From NCBI GenBank assembly GCA_958354085.1, contig CATWUX010000005.1, positions 1 through 36,870 on the forward strand: a stretch of DNA of 36,870 bases, written 5' to 3'. Below the pieces are notes generated by a model. That model saw nothing but the letters and a program-made list of their open reading frames with translations, ran no database searches and was not told the origin of the DNA. The position numbers were made by a program, and so were the translations under genes. Positions 9,090 through 17,387 of the stretch are shown here, in pieces. Numbering within the stretch: position 1 is the first letter of the stretch; each line of letters begins with the position of its first letter. Source of the stretch: an uncultured Oscillospiraceae bacterium. GTDB taxonomy: Bacteria; Bacillota; Clostridia; Oscillospirales; Acutalibacteraceae.

Positions 9090-9154
9090 AGTGATCGATT
9101 CCTTTCGAATAGTTGTGTGCCAACTCAATTCTACCACGGTATCATCACTATGGA
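9085..9154 (-). promoter_or_regulatory. Inverted repeat that can sequester the transposase start codon
   Basis: On the transposase strand, TCCATAGTGAT (9154-9144) is perfectly complementary to ATCACTATGGA (9095-9085), and the second arm contains the ATG start codon. RNA entering from outside the element would fold the start codon into an 11-bp stem. A transcript beginning between the arms would leave it free. Confidence 0.55.
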
Positions 9155-9192
9155 TTCCTTTTTTCTATTGCAACTTCATTTTACAATCTGCG

Positions 9193-9205
9193 TGGAAATA
9201 GTTTT
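9193..9205 (+). repeat. Right copy of the IS30 target duplication
   Basis: This is an exact direct copy of the 13 bases that precede the left end of the element. Confidence 0.75.
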
Positions 9206-9219
9206 TATGGCAACCGGGC

Positions 9220-9261
9220 GGATCAGTTTGCGGGCCATGTACATGGCCCGCAAACTGATCC
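9220..9261. promoter_or_regulatory. Perfect 42-bp palindrome before the first permease gene
   Basis: Two 21-bp arms with no spacer, centred between 9240 and 9241, are exact reverse complements. Hairpins between a solute-binding protein gene and its permease genes commonly stabilise the upstream mRNA and lower downstream expression. No T-tract follows, so a simple intrinsic terminator is less likely than an mRNA-processing or attenuation element. Without the IS it would lie about 50 bp after the solute-binding protein gene. Confidence 0.6.
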
Positions 9262-9323
9262 AATTGGATGATGCACAATCATAAACCATGTGTTTTAATT
9301 GATAGCGGGAAGGAAAGGGGACT

Positions 9324-10244
9324 ATGCGAATGGGACTCGTCAAAGGGCTGCGGTACGACACCAAGCGGAAGATCGCCGGGTGGCTGTTTGTGCTGCCGTG
9401 GGTTATCGGGGCGCTGGTGTTTTTTATCCAGCCGCTGGTGATGACGATTTACTATTCCTTCGTTCGGGTGGAGATAAATCCCGAGGTGGGCGGACTGCTG
9501 TATCAGCCGCTGGAAAACGGAGTGTTCCAGAATTATGTGGAGGCATTTGCCAAGGATCCGAATTATGTGTGGTATTACCGCAATGTTCTGGGACCGATGC
9601 TCGGCTCCATTCCTGCCGTTCTCGTTTTCTCCTTGTTCATCGCCAATATCCTCAGCAAACCCTTTCACGGGCGCGCCTTTATGCGAGCGATATTTTTTCT
9701 CCCTGTGATTATTACCAGCGGCGTAATCATATCGGTGATGAAAAACAATCTTGCCACAACTTCGCTGACCGATGCGACGGCCGCTATCAGCTTGTTTGAC
9801 ACCAGCCGCCTTATCCAGGTCCTCCAACAAAGCGGTATGCCGCAGACGCTGATCGATTATATATCCACCACGGTAAGCGGCGTAATGGATTTGGTTTGGA
9901 AGAGCGGCGTGCAAATCTTAATTTTTATGGCGGGAATTCTCGCGATACCCTCCACCTATTATGAGGTATGTGCCGCCGAGGGGGCAACTTCGTGGGAGGC
10001 CTTCTGGAAGGTTACCTTTCCTTTGATCCTTCCACACATGATGATTAATCTCATTTATTCCATGGTGGAATTGCTGGCCAGTTACGACAATACCTTGATG
10101 CGGTATATCATTGAAACCATTTACACGAAAGTACAGTTTTCCTATGGCAGTGCGCTCGCTTGGATTTATTTCGTGGTAATTTTGGCTTTTATCGGGCTGC
10201 TTTTGCTCATACTTTCCCGCATCAACCGCCGCTACAAGTCCTGA
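9324..10244 (+). CDS. ABC sugar transporter permease, MalF-like (system 1)
   Basis: The 306-residue integral membrane protein has about six hydrophobic spans and the ABC permease EAA loop near 212-235 (YYEVCAAEGATSWEAF..TFPLILP), which docks the ATPase. The amino terminus is basic and short, as in CUT1 permeases. It should form a heterodimer with the next permease and work with the lipoprotein encoded before the IS30 element. An ATG six bases downstream is better spaced from the AAAGGGG ribosome binding site and may be the true start. No ATP-binding subunit is encoded in the window, so a shared MsmX/MsmK-like ATPase is implied. Confidence 0.93.
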   Translation: MRMGLVKGLRYDTKRKIAGWLFVLPWVIGALVFFIQPLVMTIYYSFVRVEINPEVGGLLYQPLENGVFQNYVEAFAKDPNYVWYYRNVLGPMLGSIPAVLVFSLFIANILSKPFHGRAFMRAIFFLPVIITSGVIISVMKNNLATTSLTDATAAISLFDTSRLIQVLQQSGMPQTLIDYISTTVSGVMDLVWKSGVQILIFMAGILAIPSTYYEVCAAEGATSWEAFWKVTFPLILPHMMINLIYSMVELLASYDNTLMRYIIETIYTKVQFSYGSALAWIYFVVILAFIGLLLLILSRINRRYKS

Positions 10245-10266
10245 AGAATGGAAAGAGGTGATGGAT

Positions 10267-11226
10267 ATGGATGCACGTTTGGCCAATACGGCGGGAAACT
10301 CGATATCCTATTATCTGGGCCGCATTGCCTGGCGGCTATTTCGCACGGTTCTGATGATTAGCATGACCTTTGTGGTGTTATATCCACTGCTGTACATGAT
10401 TAGCATGGCTTTTCGGCCGGCAGCCGACGTCTACAACCCGCAAATTGTATGGATTCCAACCCGGCTTACCCTGGACAACATAAAGATGGCAGTGGATGGG
10501 CTGGAATACTGGACATTGCTGGGACGAACGGCTTTCCTGTCCTTGTCCGCCTCGGTCATCCAGGTCTTAATCGGCTCCACGGTTGGGTATGGTCTTGGGC
10601 GCTTTAAATTTCCGGGACGAACATTGATGCTAGTGGTGGTGTTACTGTCCATTATCGTTCCGCAGCAAATCATTGCGTTGCCTACCTATTTGAATTTTAA
10701 CAATCTTGATTTTTTCGGCATTATCCGAGCCATTACCGGAAAGCCCAGTCCCATTAACCTGCTTGGGAATCCGCTGCTCTTCTGCATTCTGGCTTTCTTC
10801 GGGCAGGGGATCCGAAGCGGTTTGATTCTGCTGATTTTCCGGCAGTTTTACGCGTCCATGCCGGACGAGCTGGAAAGCGCTGCCATGGTGGACGGCGCCG
10901 GGTTTAGCCGGACCTATCTGCAGATAATGATGCCCAATGCCCGTAACATTTTCCTGGTGGCTTTTCTCTTTTCGCTGGTGTGGTATTGGAATGATTATTT
11001 CCTAACCAGCATTTACATCGGTGATATGCCTACTTTGGCGGTGCGCCTGTCAGCGATACGGTCTACCATGGAAAAGGTCATCGGAAGCGAGGCGTTTGAT
11101 TCCTATTACATGGTGGTTATCGAGCAGTCCGCCTGTCTGTTGATGATACTGCCGGTTCTGCTGCTGTATATTTTTACGCAGCGGTATTTTACCGAAGGAA
11201 TTGAAAAAAGCGGTATTGTGGGTTAG
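10267..11226 (+). CDS. ABC sugar transporter permease, MalG-like (system 1)
   Basis: The protein (319 residues from this start) has an N-terminal span followed by a periplasmic-type loop (FRPAADVYNPQ), several further spans and the EAA loop ELESAAMVDGAGFSRTYLQIMMP. This is typical of the second CUT1 permease. The ATG at 10267 is preferred because AAAGAGGTG ends six bases upstream; GTG 10258 and ATG 10261 are in frame but overlap the ribosome binding site. It pairs with the preceding permease, 22 bp away. The stop codon lies 13 bp before the next start. Confidence 0.92.
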   Translation: MDARLANTAGNSISYYLGRIAWRLFRTVLMISMTFVVLYPLLYMISMAFRPAADVYNPQIVWIPTRLTLDNIKMAVDGLEYWTLLGRTAFLSLSASVIQVLIGSTVGYGLGRFKFPGRTLMLVVVLLSIIVPQQIIALPTYLNFNNLDFFGIIRAITGKPSPINLLGNPLLFCILAFFGQGIRSGLILLIFRQFYASMPDELESAAMVDGAGFSRTYLQIMMPNARNIFLVAFLFSLVWYWNDYFLTSIYIGDMPTLAVRLSAIRSTMEKVIGSEAFDSYYMVVIEQSACLLMILPVLLLYIFTQRYFTEGIEKSGIVG

Positions 11227-11239
11227 GAGGACACCGTAT

Positions 11240-14047
11240 ATGAAAAGATGGTTAGCCGTCGCGGGTACGGTTGTCATACTGTGTGCAACGTGTCCGACGT
11301 TTGTGGTTGCCCAAGAGTCCGAGACTATACAAGCAGACTTGACATCGAAATCTGAGGAGCCATCCGGCGAATTTGCGGCGTACTGGGCGCAATATACCCA
11401 TGTTCTGCCGGTGTATCCGCGTCGTCGGCTAGCCCCTGGGGCGGCTTTGGATGCTGTGGTGCAAACCGTTCACGATGTGGAAGCGGTGCGACTGGAAAAG
11501 GGGACCACCGTATCCTGGGAGTTTGAAGCAGAGGCTTCCGGATTGTATCGGGTAGGTATATGCTATATGGCTGCCGATCAAAGCGGGAAGGAATTGTCGG
11601 TGGGTTTCCTGGTAGATGGAGAATATCCGTTTGAAGAGGCGACTTCTGTCACGCTGCAGCGCGTTTATGAGGATAACGGCCCGATAGAAAAGGATAATCG
11701 CGGAAATGACATTGCTCCGTTGCAAAAAGAAGCAGAGGTTTTTGTAAACGTTGATCTGGATGGATCCGCCAATTATGCCACGGACGGCTATTATGTTTAT
11801 TTGGATTCCGGTGTTCATCGGGTTACATTATGCGGTGAAGGAGCTCCGCTGTATGTAGCCGCACTTTATCTCGGAGAGGATCCCGTTCTTTCCTACGAGG
11901 CGTATTGCCAGAAAATTCCGGAGACAGCAGATGTTAATCGCCTTTATATTCAGGAGGCGGAAGATGCCCTCTATAAATCTTCCTCCACGCTCAGTGCGGT
12001 GCACGACGGCAGCAATCCGGGAGTCAGTCCAAACGATCCGGAACGGCTTTTGGTTAATGTGGTGGGCGGTGATAACTGGAAGGAGCGAGGAGCCTGGATT
12101 TCGTGGGAGGTCGAAGTGCCGGAAGACGGCTTGTATACCATCGGCTTTAAATATAAGCAGGACACCTTGCGCGGGCTGGATGTGCGCCGCCGCTTCACTA
12201 TAGACGACACCATCCTGTTTGAGGAGATGAGCACGATACGGTTTGCCTATTCCACCAAATGGGCTTACAGCGTGCTGGGAAATGAAAACGGGGACTGTCC
12301 TGTTTATCTCACAAAAGGTCCGCATGTGTTTCGCCTGGAGGTTTGCGGAGGGGATATAGGCCCCGCATTATCCCTTTTGGACGACACGCTCACGCAATTA
12401 AATGAGATGTACCGGCGTATCATTATGATTACCGGGGTATCCCCCGATCCGTACAACGATCATTACCTTCACCGTCAGCTCCCCGATATGCTGGATACCT
12501 TTGAAAAGATGGGGGTACAGCTGCGGGAGGCGGCGAATTATCTTGAAACCCAGGCCGGGACAAGCGGAAGCGAAGTTTCGAGCCTGTATGAAACCGCTGA
12601 ACTGTTGGAGGAGTTCTGTCGCAGACCGAATACGGTTCCGGAGAGACTGGATCGGTATGTGGCCAATATCAACACCTTGGCGGATCTGTTATTGCGTTTG
12701 CGGGAAGGGCCGCTGCGTTTGGATTACATTGTCCTCACCTCCGGCACGCAGGAACGTCCGGCGGTAAACGCGTGCTTTTGGGAGGCTGTGGTTTATCGGG
12801 TTATGGCCTTTTTAGCGTCGTTTACCGACGACTACGCCGCTTTAGGGAACCAATACGGCGCAGCGCAGGAGCCGCTGACCGTATGGGCGACGAATTCCGG
12901 CCGTGACCAGGCGATGCTTCTCAAGCGGTATGTTGACAACCGGTTTACCAAGGAAACCGGTATTCCTGTCAATCTAAGCTTAATTAGCAGTTCAGACGTA
13001 TTGCAGCAGGCCATTGTGGGAGGACGCCAGCCGGACGTTGCCATGCTTGTGGCAAAGGATCTGCCCGTTAATTTGGCGATGCGTGAGGCGCTGGTGGATT
13101 TGACACAGTCGCCCTATTTCGACGAATGGCAGGAACGCTTTTCCGAGGCTGCGTGGATGCCCTATCGCTACGGGAACGGCCTGTATGCTCTGCCGGACAG
13201 CCAGACCTACAACATGCTGTTTTACCGCAAGGATATCCTGGATTCGTTGGGTCTGACACCGCCGGATACCTGGGAGGAGCTGTATACGGTCAACGCCTCC
13301 CTTCAGGAAAATAACCTGAGTATCGGCATTTCATCTGCGGAGGATACGCTGTACACCCTGTTGCTTCAAAACAATGTGCCGCTGTATGATGAGAATCTTT
13401 CTCAGGTGCTGCTGGATTCCCCGGAGGCCATTGACATTTTCACCCGATGGACAGAAATGTTTACCTTGTATGGGTTTCCGCTGTCCTATAACTTCTTTAA
13501 CCGTTTCCGAACGGGGGAGATGCCGGTGGGCATTGCCGATATTTCTCTGTACGGGCAGCTTCGGGAGGTAGCGCCGGAAATTGATGGTCTATGGGAGATG
13601 TGCCCCATCCCTGGTACCGAAAGGGATGGTAGCATTCACCGAGAACAGGTGATGAATGCCAACGCCAGTATCCTGCTGGCTGGAACGGATAAATTGGATG
13701 CAGCCTTTCAATTTTTAGACTGGTGGTCCTCGGCTGATGTGCAGGAGTTGTTTGCCGATGGCATAGAAAGCATCATGGGGATTACCGGCCGGTACTATAG
13801 TGCAAATTTGGAAGCTCAGGCTCGCGTTAACTGGTCGGACGAGGAACGGGCGGCATTGGATACCGCGGGTCAATACCTATCCAATTTGCCCCAGACCCCC
13901 GCTTCCTATTATTTAACCCGCAATATTACCAACGCATTCCGCAAGGTGGTTTATCAAAACGGTACCCCGCGGGAGGTTATTGGACTCTATACACGCGAAA
14001 TTAACGAGGAGCTGGCCCGCAAGCGGCGGGAGTTCAATCTATCGTAG
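11240..14047 (+). CDS. Large solute-binding protein fused to two N-terminal CBM-like domains
   Basis: The 935-residue exported protein starts with a signal peptide (about 1-25, VVAQ cleavage region). Two similar beta-sandwich, carbohydrate-binding-like domains follow (about 70-212 and 234-372; shared W-E-(F/V)-E-(A/V)...G-L-Y-(R/T)-(V/I)-G pattern and H-R/F-V-T/F-L-x-(L)-C-G ending). A helical linker (about 380-540) leads to a C-terminal family-1 solute-binding domain (about 545-935; PLTVWATNSGRDQ, GGRQPDVAML, YALPDSQTYNMLFYRKDIL, PPDTWEEL). Family-1 binding proteins are usually 400-550 residues, so this is a true fusion. No acceptable lipobox is seen: the cysteines at 15 and 18 follow L and T. 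Attachment therefore differs from the first binding protein. The start is set by AGGAGG nine bases upstream. It should feed the permease pair that follows. Confidence 0.88.
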   Translation: MKRWLAVAGTVVILCATCPTFVVAQESETIQADLTSKSEEPSGEFAAYWAQYTHVLPVYPRRRLAPGAALDAVVQTVHDVEAVRLEKGTTVSWEFEAEASGLYRVGICYMAADQSGKELSVGFLVDGEYPFEEATSVTLQRVYEDNGPIEKDNRGNDIAPLQKEAEVFVNVDLDGSANYATDGYYVYLDSGVHRVTLCGEGAPLYVAALYLGEDPVLSYEAYCQKIPETADVNRLYIQEAEDALYKSSSTLSAVHDGSNPGVSPNDPERLLVNVVGGDNWKERGAWISWEVEVPEDGLYTIGFKYKQDTLRGLDVRRRFTIDDTILFEEMSTIRFAYSTKWAYSVLGNENGDCPVYLTKGPHVFRLEVCGGDIGPALSLLDDTLTQLNEMYRRIIMITGVSPDPYNDHYLHRQLPDMLDTFEKMGVQLREAANYLETQAGTSGSEVSSLYETAELLEEFCRRPNTVPERLDRYVANINTLADLLLRLREGPLRLDYIVLTSGTQERPAVNACFWEAVVYRVMAFLASFTDDYAALGNQYGAAQEPLTVWATNSGRDQAMLLKRYVDNRFTKETGIPVNLSLISSSDVLQQAIVGGRQPDVAMLVAKDLPVNLAMREALVDLTQSPYFDEWQERFSEAAWMPYRYGNGLYALPDSQTYNMLFYRKDILDSLGLTPPDTWEELYTVNASLQENNLSIGISSAEDTLYTLLLQNNVPLYDENLSQVLLDSPEAIDIFTRWTEMFTLYGFPLSYNFFNRFRTGEMPVGIADISLYGQLREVAPEIDGLWEMCPIPGTERDGSIHREQVMNANASILLAGTDKLDAAFQFLDWWSSADVQELFADGIESIMGITGRYYSANLEAQARVNWSDEERAALDTAGQYLSNLPQTPASYYLTRNITNAFRKVVYQNGTPREVIGLYTREINEELARKRREFNLS

Positions 14048-14071
14048 AAACCGCGCCGGAGGAGAAGGATT

Positions 14072-14980
14072 ATGCAGAGGAAAAAAGGACCCGTGGCTTT
14101 TTTTAAAGCCTATGGAGTCAGTTACTTCATGGTGTCAATATGGTTTGTCTTTTTTCTGTTGTTCACTATACTGCCTGTGCTGGCGTCCGTGTGCCTGAGC
14201 TTTACCAATTTTGATATGATCCGGCTGCCTGGGTTTGTGGGCATTGAAAATTACGCACGGCTGCTGTTCAGTGATACGGTATTTCTCACGGCGCTGAAAA
14301 ACACCCTGATATTCGCTGTGGTTACAGGGCCTTTGGGGTACTTGCTCAGCTTTGTGCTGGCTTGGTTTATCAACGACACGGGCCGTTTTGCCCGGCCGGT
14401 CTTTACACTGCTGTTTTACGCACCGTCGTTGGCCGGCAATGTTTACTTTATTTGGATGTATCTTTTCAGCGGAGATTCTTATGGCATTATTAATAACTGG
14501 TTGATGCGCCTGGGAATCATCCAGGAGCCGATACAGTGGCTGACCGATCCGGCGTATAGTATGCCTGTAGTCATCGTGGTCATTCTGTGGATGAGTATGG
14601 GCGCTGGATTCCTGGCGTTTGTGGCGGGGTTCAAGCAGCTGAATTCCGCTCTGTTTGAGGCGGCCGCTATAGACGGCATTCGGAACCGCTGGCAGGAAAT
14701 GTATTATATTATCCTGCCTCAAATGGCACCCCAACTGCTTATCGGCGCCGTGTTGACAATCTCCGGTTCTTTCGCGGTCGGATACCAATGTATGGCGCTG
14801 ACGGGTTTTCCAAGCACCGATTATTCCACGCATACCATTGTACTGCATATTCTCGATTATGGCTATTATCGTTATGAAATGGGGTATGCAAGCTGCATAT
14901 CGGTGGTGCTGTTTGTGCTCATGCTGATTACGTGGAATGTTATCAGTCGGGCTATCAATAAATTGTCCGCAGACGAGTAA
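14072..14980 (+). CDS. ABC sugar transporter permease, MalF-like (system 2)
   Basis: The 302-residue protein has a basic N-terminus, six predicted spans, the LSFTNFDMIRLPGFVGIENY segment typical of MalF-type permeases and an EAA loop FEAAAIDGIRNRWQEMYYIILPQM. AGGAG precedes the start. It is a second, diverged copy of the function encoded at 9324 and presumably serves the CBM-fused binding protein encoded just upstream. Confidence 0.94.
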   Translation: MQRKKGPVAFFKAYGVSYFMVSIWFVFFLLFTILPVLASVCLSFTNFDMIRLPGFVGIENYARLLFSDTVFLTALKNTLIFAVVTGPLGYLLSFVLAWFINDTGRFARPVFTLLFYAPSLAGNVYFIWMYLFSGDSYGIINNWLMRLGIIQEPIQWLTDPAYSMPVVIVVILWMSMGAGFLAFVAGFKQLNSALFEAAAIDGIRNRWQEMYYIILPQMAPQLLIGAVLTISGSFAVGYQCMALTGFPSTDYSTHTIVLHILDYGYYRYEMGYASCISVVLFVLMLITWNVISRAINKLSADE

Positions 14981-14992
14981 GGAGGGATGGAA

Positions 14993-15853
14993 ATGGTGTT
15001 GCTTCTCAGGCGCAGAAGGCCAACCCGTTCGGTGGGCGGAAATATTATTATGATCCTGTTTCTATCCCTGACCGGGCTATTTACGGCTTTGCCGCTGCTC
15101 TATTCTGTTATGTGTGCCTTTAAACCTTTAAGCGAATTGTTCCTGTATCCGCCCCGATTCTTTGTTTATAGGCCCACACTGGATAATTTTGCGGAACTCG
15201 CTCAGCTTAGCGGGGACATGTTGGTGCCCTTTGAGCGGTATCTATTCAACAGTGCGTTTACAACCGTGGCAGGGACGGCTTTATATATCCTAATCGCCTC
15301 TTTTGCCGCATATCCGCTTGCCAAGCACCGGTTTCCCGGCCGGACGATACTCATTAACATCGTGGTTTGGGGCATTTTGTTTCGCACGGAGGTGACGGCT
15401 ATCCCTCAGTATGTGCTGATTGCCAAGCTGGGGCTCATCGATACCTACGGCGCGGTTATTTTCCCGGCGCTGGCCGGCTCTTTCGGCGTGTTTTTGATTC
15501 GCCAGTTTATGGTTGGACTTCCAGATGACGTCCTGGAAGCTGCGCGCATCGACGGGCTGGGGGAGATCGGTTTGTTTGGACGGATTATTATGCCCATGAT
15601 AAAGCCCGCCTGGATTACGCTTATTATTTTTACCTTCCAGTCCATGTGGAATACCATAGGCGTGCAGTATATTTACAGCGAAAGCATGAAGATGCTACCC
15701 GTGGCACTGCAGCAGGTCAGCGCCTCTGGCTTGGCTAGAGCAGGTGTGGGGAGCGCGGTGGCGGTTATTCTAATGCTGCCGCCAATCGTGACCTTTCTGT
15801 TCTGCCAGAGTTCCGTGCTGGAGACAATGGCATATTCCGGGTTAAAATCGTAA
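14993..15853 (+). CDS. ABC sugar transporter permease, MalG-like (system 2)
   Basis: From this start the protein is 286 residues, with N-terminal and five further spans and the EAA loop LEAARIDGLGEIGLFGRIIMPMIKPA. It is the partner of the preceding permease. AAGGAGG lies 7 nt before this ATG but directly abuts the in-frame ATG at 14987, so the downstream start is preferred. The gene follows the upstream permease after 12 bp, consistent with one transcript. Confidence 0.93.
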   Translation: MVLLLRRRRPTRSVGGNIIMILFLSLTGLFTALPLLYSVMCAFKPLSELFLYPPRFFVYRPTLDNFAELAQLSGDMLVPFERYLFNSAFTTVAGTALYILIASFAAYPLAKHRFPGRTILINIVVWGILFRTEVTAIPQYVLIAKLGLIDTYGAVIFPALAGSFGVFLIRQFMVGLPDDVLEAARIDGLGEIGLFGRIIMPMIKPAWITLIIFTFQSMWNTIGVQYIYSESMKMLPVALQQVSASGLARAGVGSAVAVILMLPPIVTFLFCQSSVLETMAYSGLKS

Positions 15854-15869
15854 GAAAGGGGAAGATCGC

Positions 15870-17372
15870 ATGTCTAAAGGAAAGCGAGCGGCGTGCTTGG
15901 CCCTGACGGGCTTGCTCATGGCCCTTCCCTGCCTGTCCGTCCATGCGGTGGACGCCTATTACGAATCGTATACCTATAACAGCCGTGGAGAGGCTATTCC
16001 TGCCCCGGCGGCTTACACGGCCATGGGAACGGTTTCAGGGGAAAGCGCTGGAACGGCTGCCTTTTCCTCCCCGGCCGATTTATTTGCCGATACGGATAAC
16101 GGACGGCTTTATGTTGCCGATACAGGAAACAACCGGATTGTGGTATTGGATGAGACCTGCCGGTTTGTGTCGGAATATACGGGTGTGTCCGGTTCGCCTG
16201 ACGGAGTAGAATCCTTTTATGAGCCGCAGGGAGTTTTTGTGGATGCGGCGGGCTATCTCTATGTCTGCGATACCGGTAATCGACGGGTAGTAAAGCTGGA
16301 TGCGGACGGTGTTTGCCAGGCGGTATTTGGCCGCCCGGACAGCGAGCTGCTGGACGAAAGCCTGGAGTTCCAGCCGCAAAAGGTGGTTGTGGATCGAGAA
16401 GGAAACCTTTACGTGCTGGCCCTGGGAATTTACAACGGTTTTGTCAAATATGGCGCAGAAGGAGATTTTAAGGGCTTTTTCGGAGGTAATCGGGTAGAAG
16501 TGACGGTATCGGTTGTCTTCAAGCAGCTGATGAAAAAGTATATGACACAAGAGCAGATTGAATCGACGGCTCGTATTTTACCCGTAGAATACAGCAACGC
16601 CTTTATTGACAAGGATAACTTTATTTATACGGTCATGGCGCAATCCGAAGCCGCTTCCAATCAAATGAAAATGCTTAACGGTAAGGGCGTTAACGTTTTT
16701 CGTGTGGACAGCACCGGAAGCCTGTATGATAAAACGCGGTTTGGCGACTTGGAAACGGCCGCAGGACAGACTACTGGCAACCGTTTTGTCGCCGTTGACG
16801 TGTCACCGGACGGGTTGATCACGCTGCTCGACGAAGAACGCGGCCATGTTTTTCAATATGATTCCACAGGCACCCTTTTGTTCATTTTCGGGAAAAAGGG
16901 GGATGGAGAGGACGGCTTTCAGCAGCCCGTGGATGTGGCTTGGTTCGAAGGGAAATATATGATTTTGGACAGCCGCAAAAACCGGATAACCGTCTTTGAG
17001 GAAACGGCGTTTGCAGCGAATGTAAAACAAGCGCTTCGCCTTTATTCGGAGGGGAATTACACGGAATCTACTGCGGTGTGCCGGGATATTTTACGGCAGA
17101 ACGCCAACTGCGGCATTGCCTATATCAGTCTGGGCCGGGCGATGATCCAGCAGGGGAATTACAAGGAAGCCATGGCGTATTTAAAGAAGGGGGACGACCG
17201 GGCGGCCTATTCGGAGGCTTTTCGGCTGTACCGTATGCAGTTCGTTCGACAGAATTTCTTCTGGCTGCTGGGGGGGCTGATTGCCGTGTGCATAGTGGTC
17301 AGGCTGCTCTATCGATGGGTGCGCAGGTGGCTGGGATATCCTGTCAAGAAGAAACGGATGATATACCGATAG
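15870..17372 (+). CDS. Secreted NHL-repeat protein with TPR segment and C-terminal membrane anchor
   Basis: The 500-residue protein has a signal peptide (about 1-26) and a beta-propeller-like region of NHL repeats (about 65-380) with clear LYVADTGNNRIVVLD and LYVCDTGNRRVVKLD units. A tetratricopeptide-like pair of helices follows (about 384-445, ALRLYSEGNYTESTAVCRDIL and the related AYISLGRAMIQQGNYKEAMAYL). The end is one transmembrane span (about 462-480) with a very basic tail (RRW..KKKR). The propeller and TPR would sit outside the membrane. It lies between transporter genes and a YIP1 gene, suggesting a membrane-bound accessory that organises binding proteins or enzymes. That role is inference; no enzymatic residues are recognised. 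Confidence 0.8.
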   Translation: MSKGKRAACLALTGLLMALPCLSVHAVDAYYESYTYNSRGEAIPAPAAYTAMGTVSGESAGTAAFSSPADLFADTDNGRLYVADTGNNRIVVLDETCRFVSEYTGVSGSPDGVESFYEPQGVFVDAAGYLYVCDTGNRRVVKLDADGVCQAVFGRPDSELLDESLEFQPQKVVVDREGNLYVLALGIYNGFVKYGAEGDFKGFFGGNRVEVTVSVVFKQLMKKYMTQEQIESTARILPVEYSNAFIDKDNFIYTVMAQSEAASNQMKMLNGKGVNVFRVDSTGSLYDKTRFGDLETAAGQTTGNRFVAVDVSPDGLITLLDEERGHVFQYDSTGTLLFIFGKKGDGEDGFQQPVDVAWFEGKYMILDSRKNRITVFEETAFAANVKQALRLYSEGNYTESTAVCRDILRQNANCGIAYISLGRAMIQQGNYKEAMAYLKKGDDRAAYSEAFRLYRMQFVRQNFFWLLGGLIAVCIVVRLLYRWVRRWLGYPVKKKRMIYR

Positions 17373-17387
17373 AAAGGGGTTGCTGTC

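Larger units (their letters stand above)
7914..9192 (-). mobile_element. IS30-family insertion sequence
   Basis: The 1279-bp element carries one leftward transposase gene. Its ends are imperfect inverted repeats of 28 bp with 23 matches (7914-7941 against 9165-9192), sharing an AAGTTGCAATAG core. It lies between the solute-binding protein gene and the first permease gene of an otherwise closely packed operon, with the transposase opposed to operon transcription. It looks intact: full-length transposase, both ends and a direct repeat flanking it. That suggests a fairly recent insertion. Confidence 0.88.

Noticed and set aside
8046..9137. Transposase start 48 bases further upstream
   Set aside because: The longer start lacks a ribosome binding site, while the start at 9089 has AAAGGA at suitable spacing and begins at the conserved N-terminus.
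11240..11317. Possible lipobox at C15 or C18 of the CBM-fused binding protein
   Set aside because: The residues before the cysteines (L and T at -1) do not fit lipoprotein signal peptidase, and a better ordinary cleavage site (VVAQ) follows.
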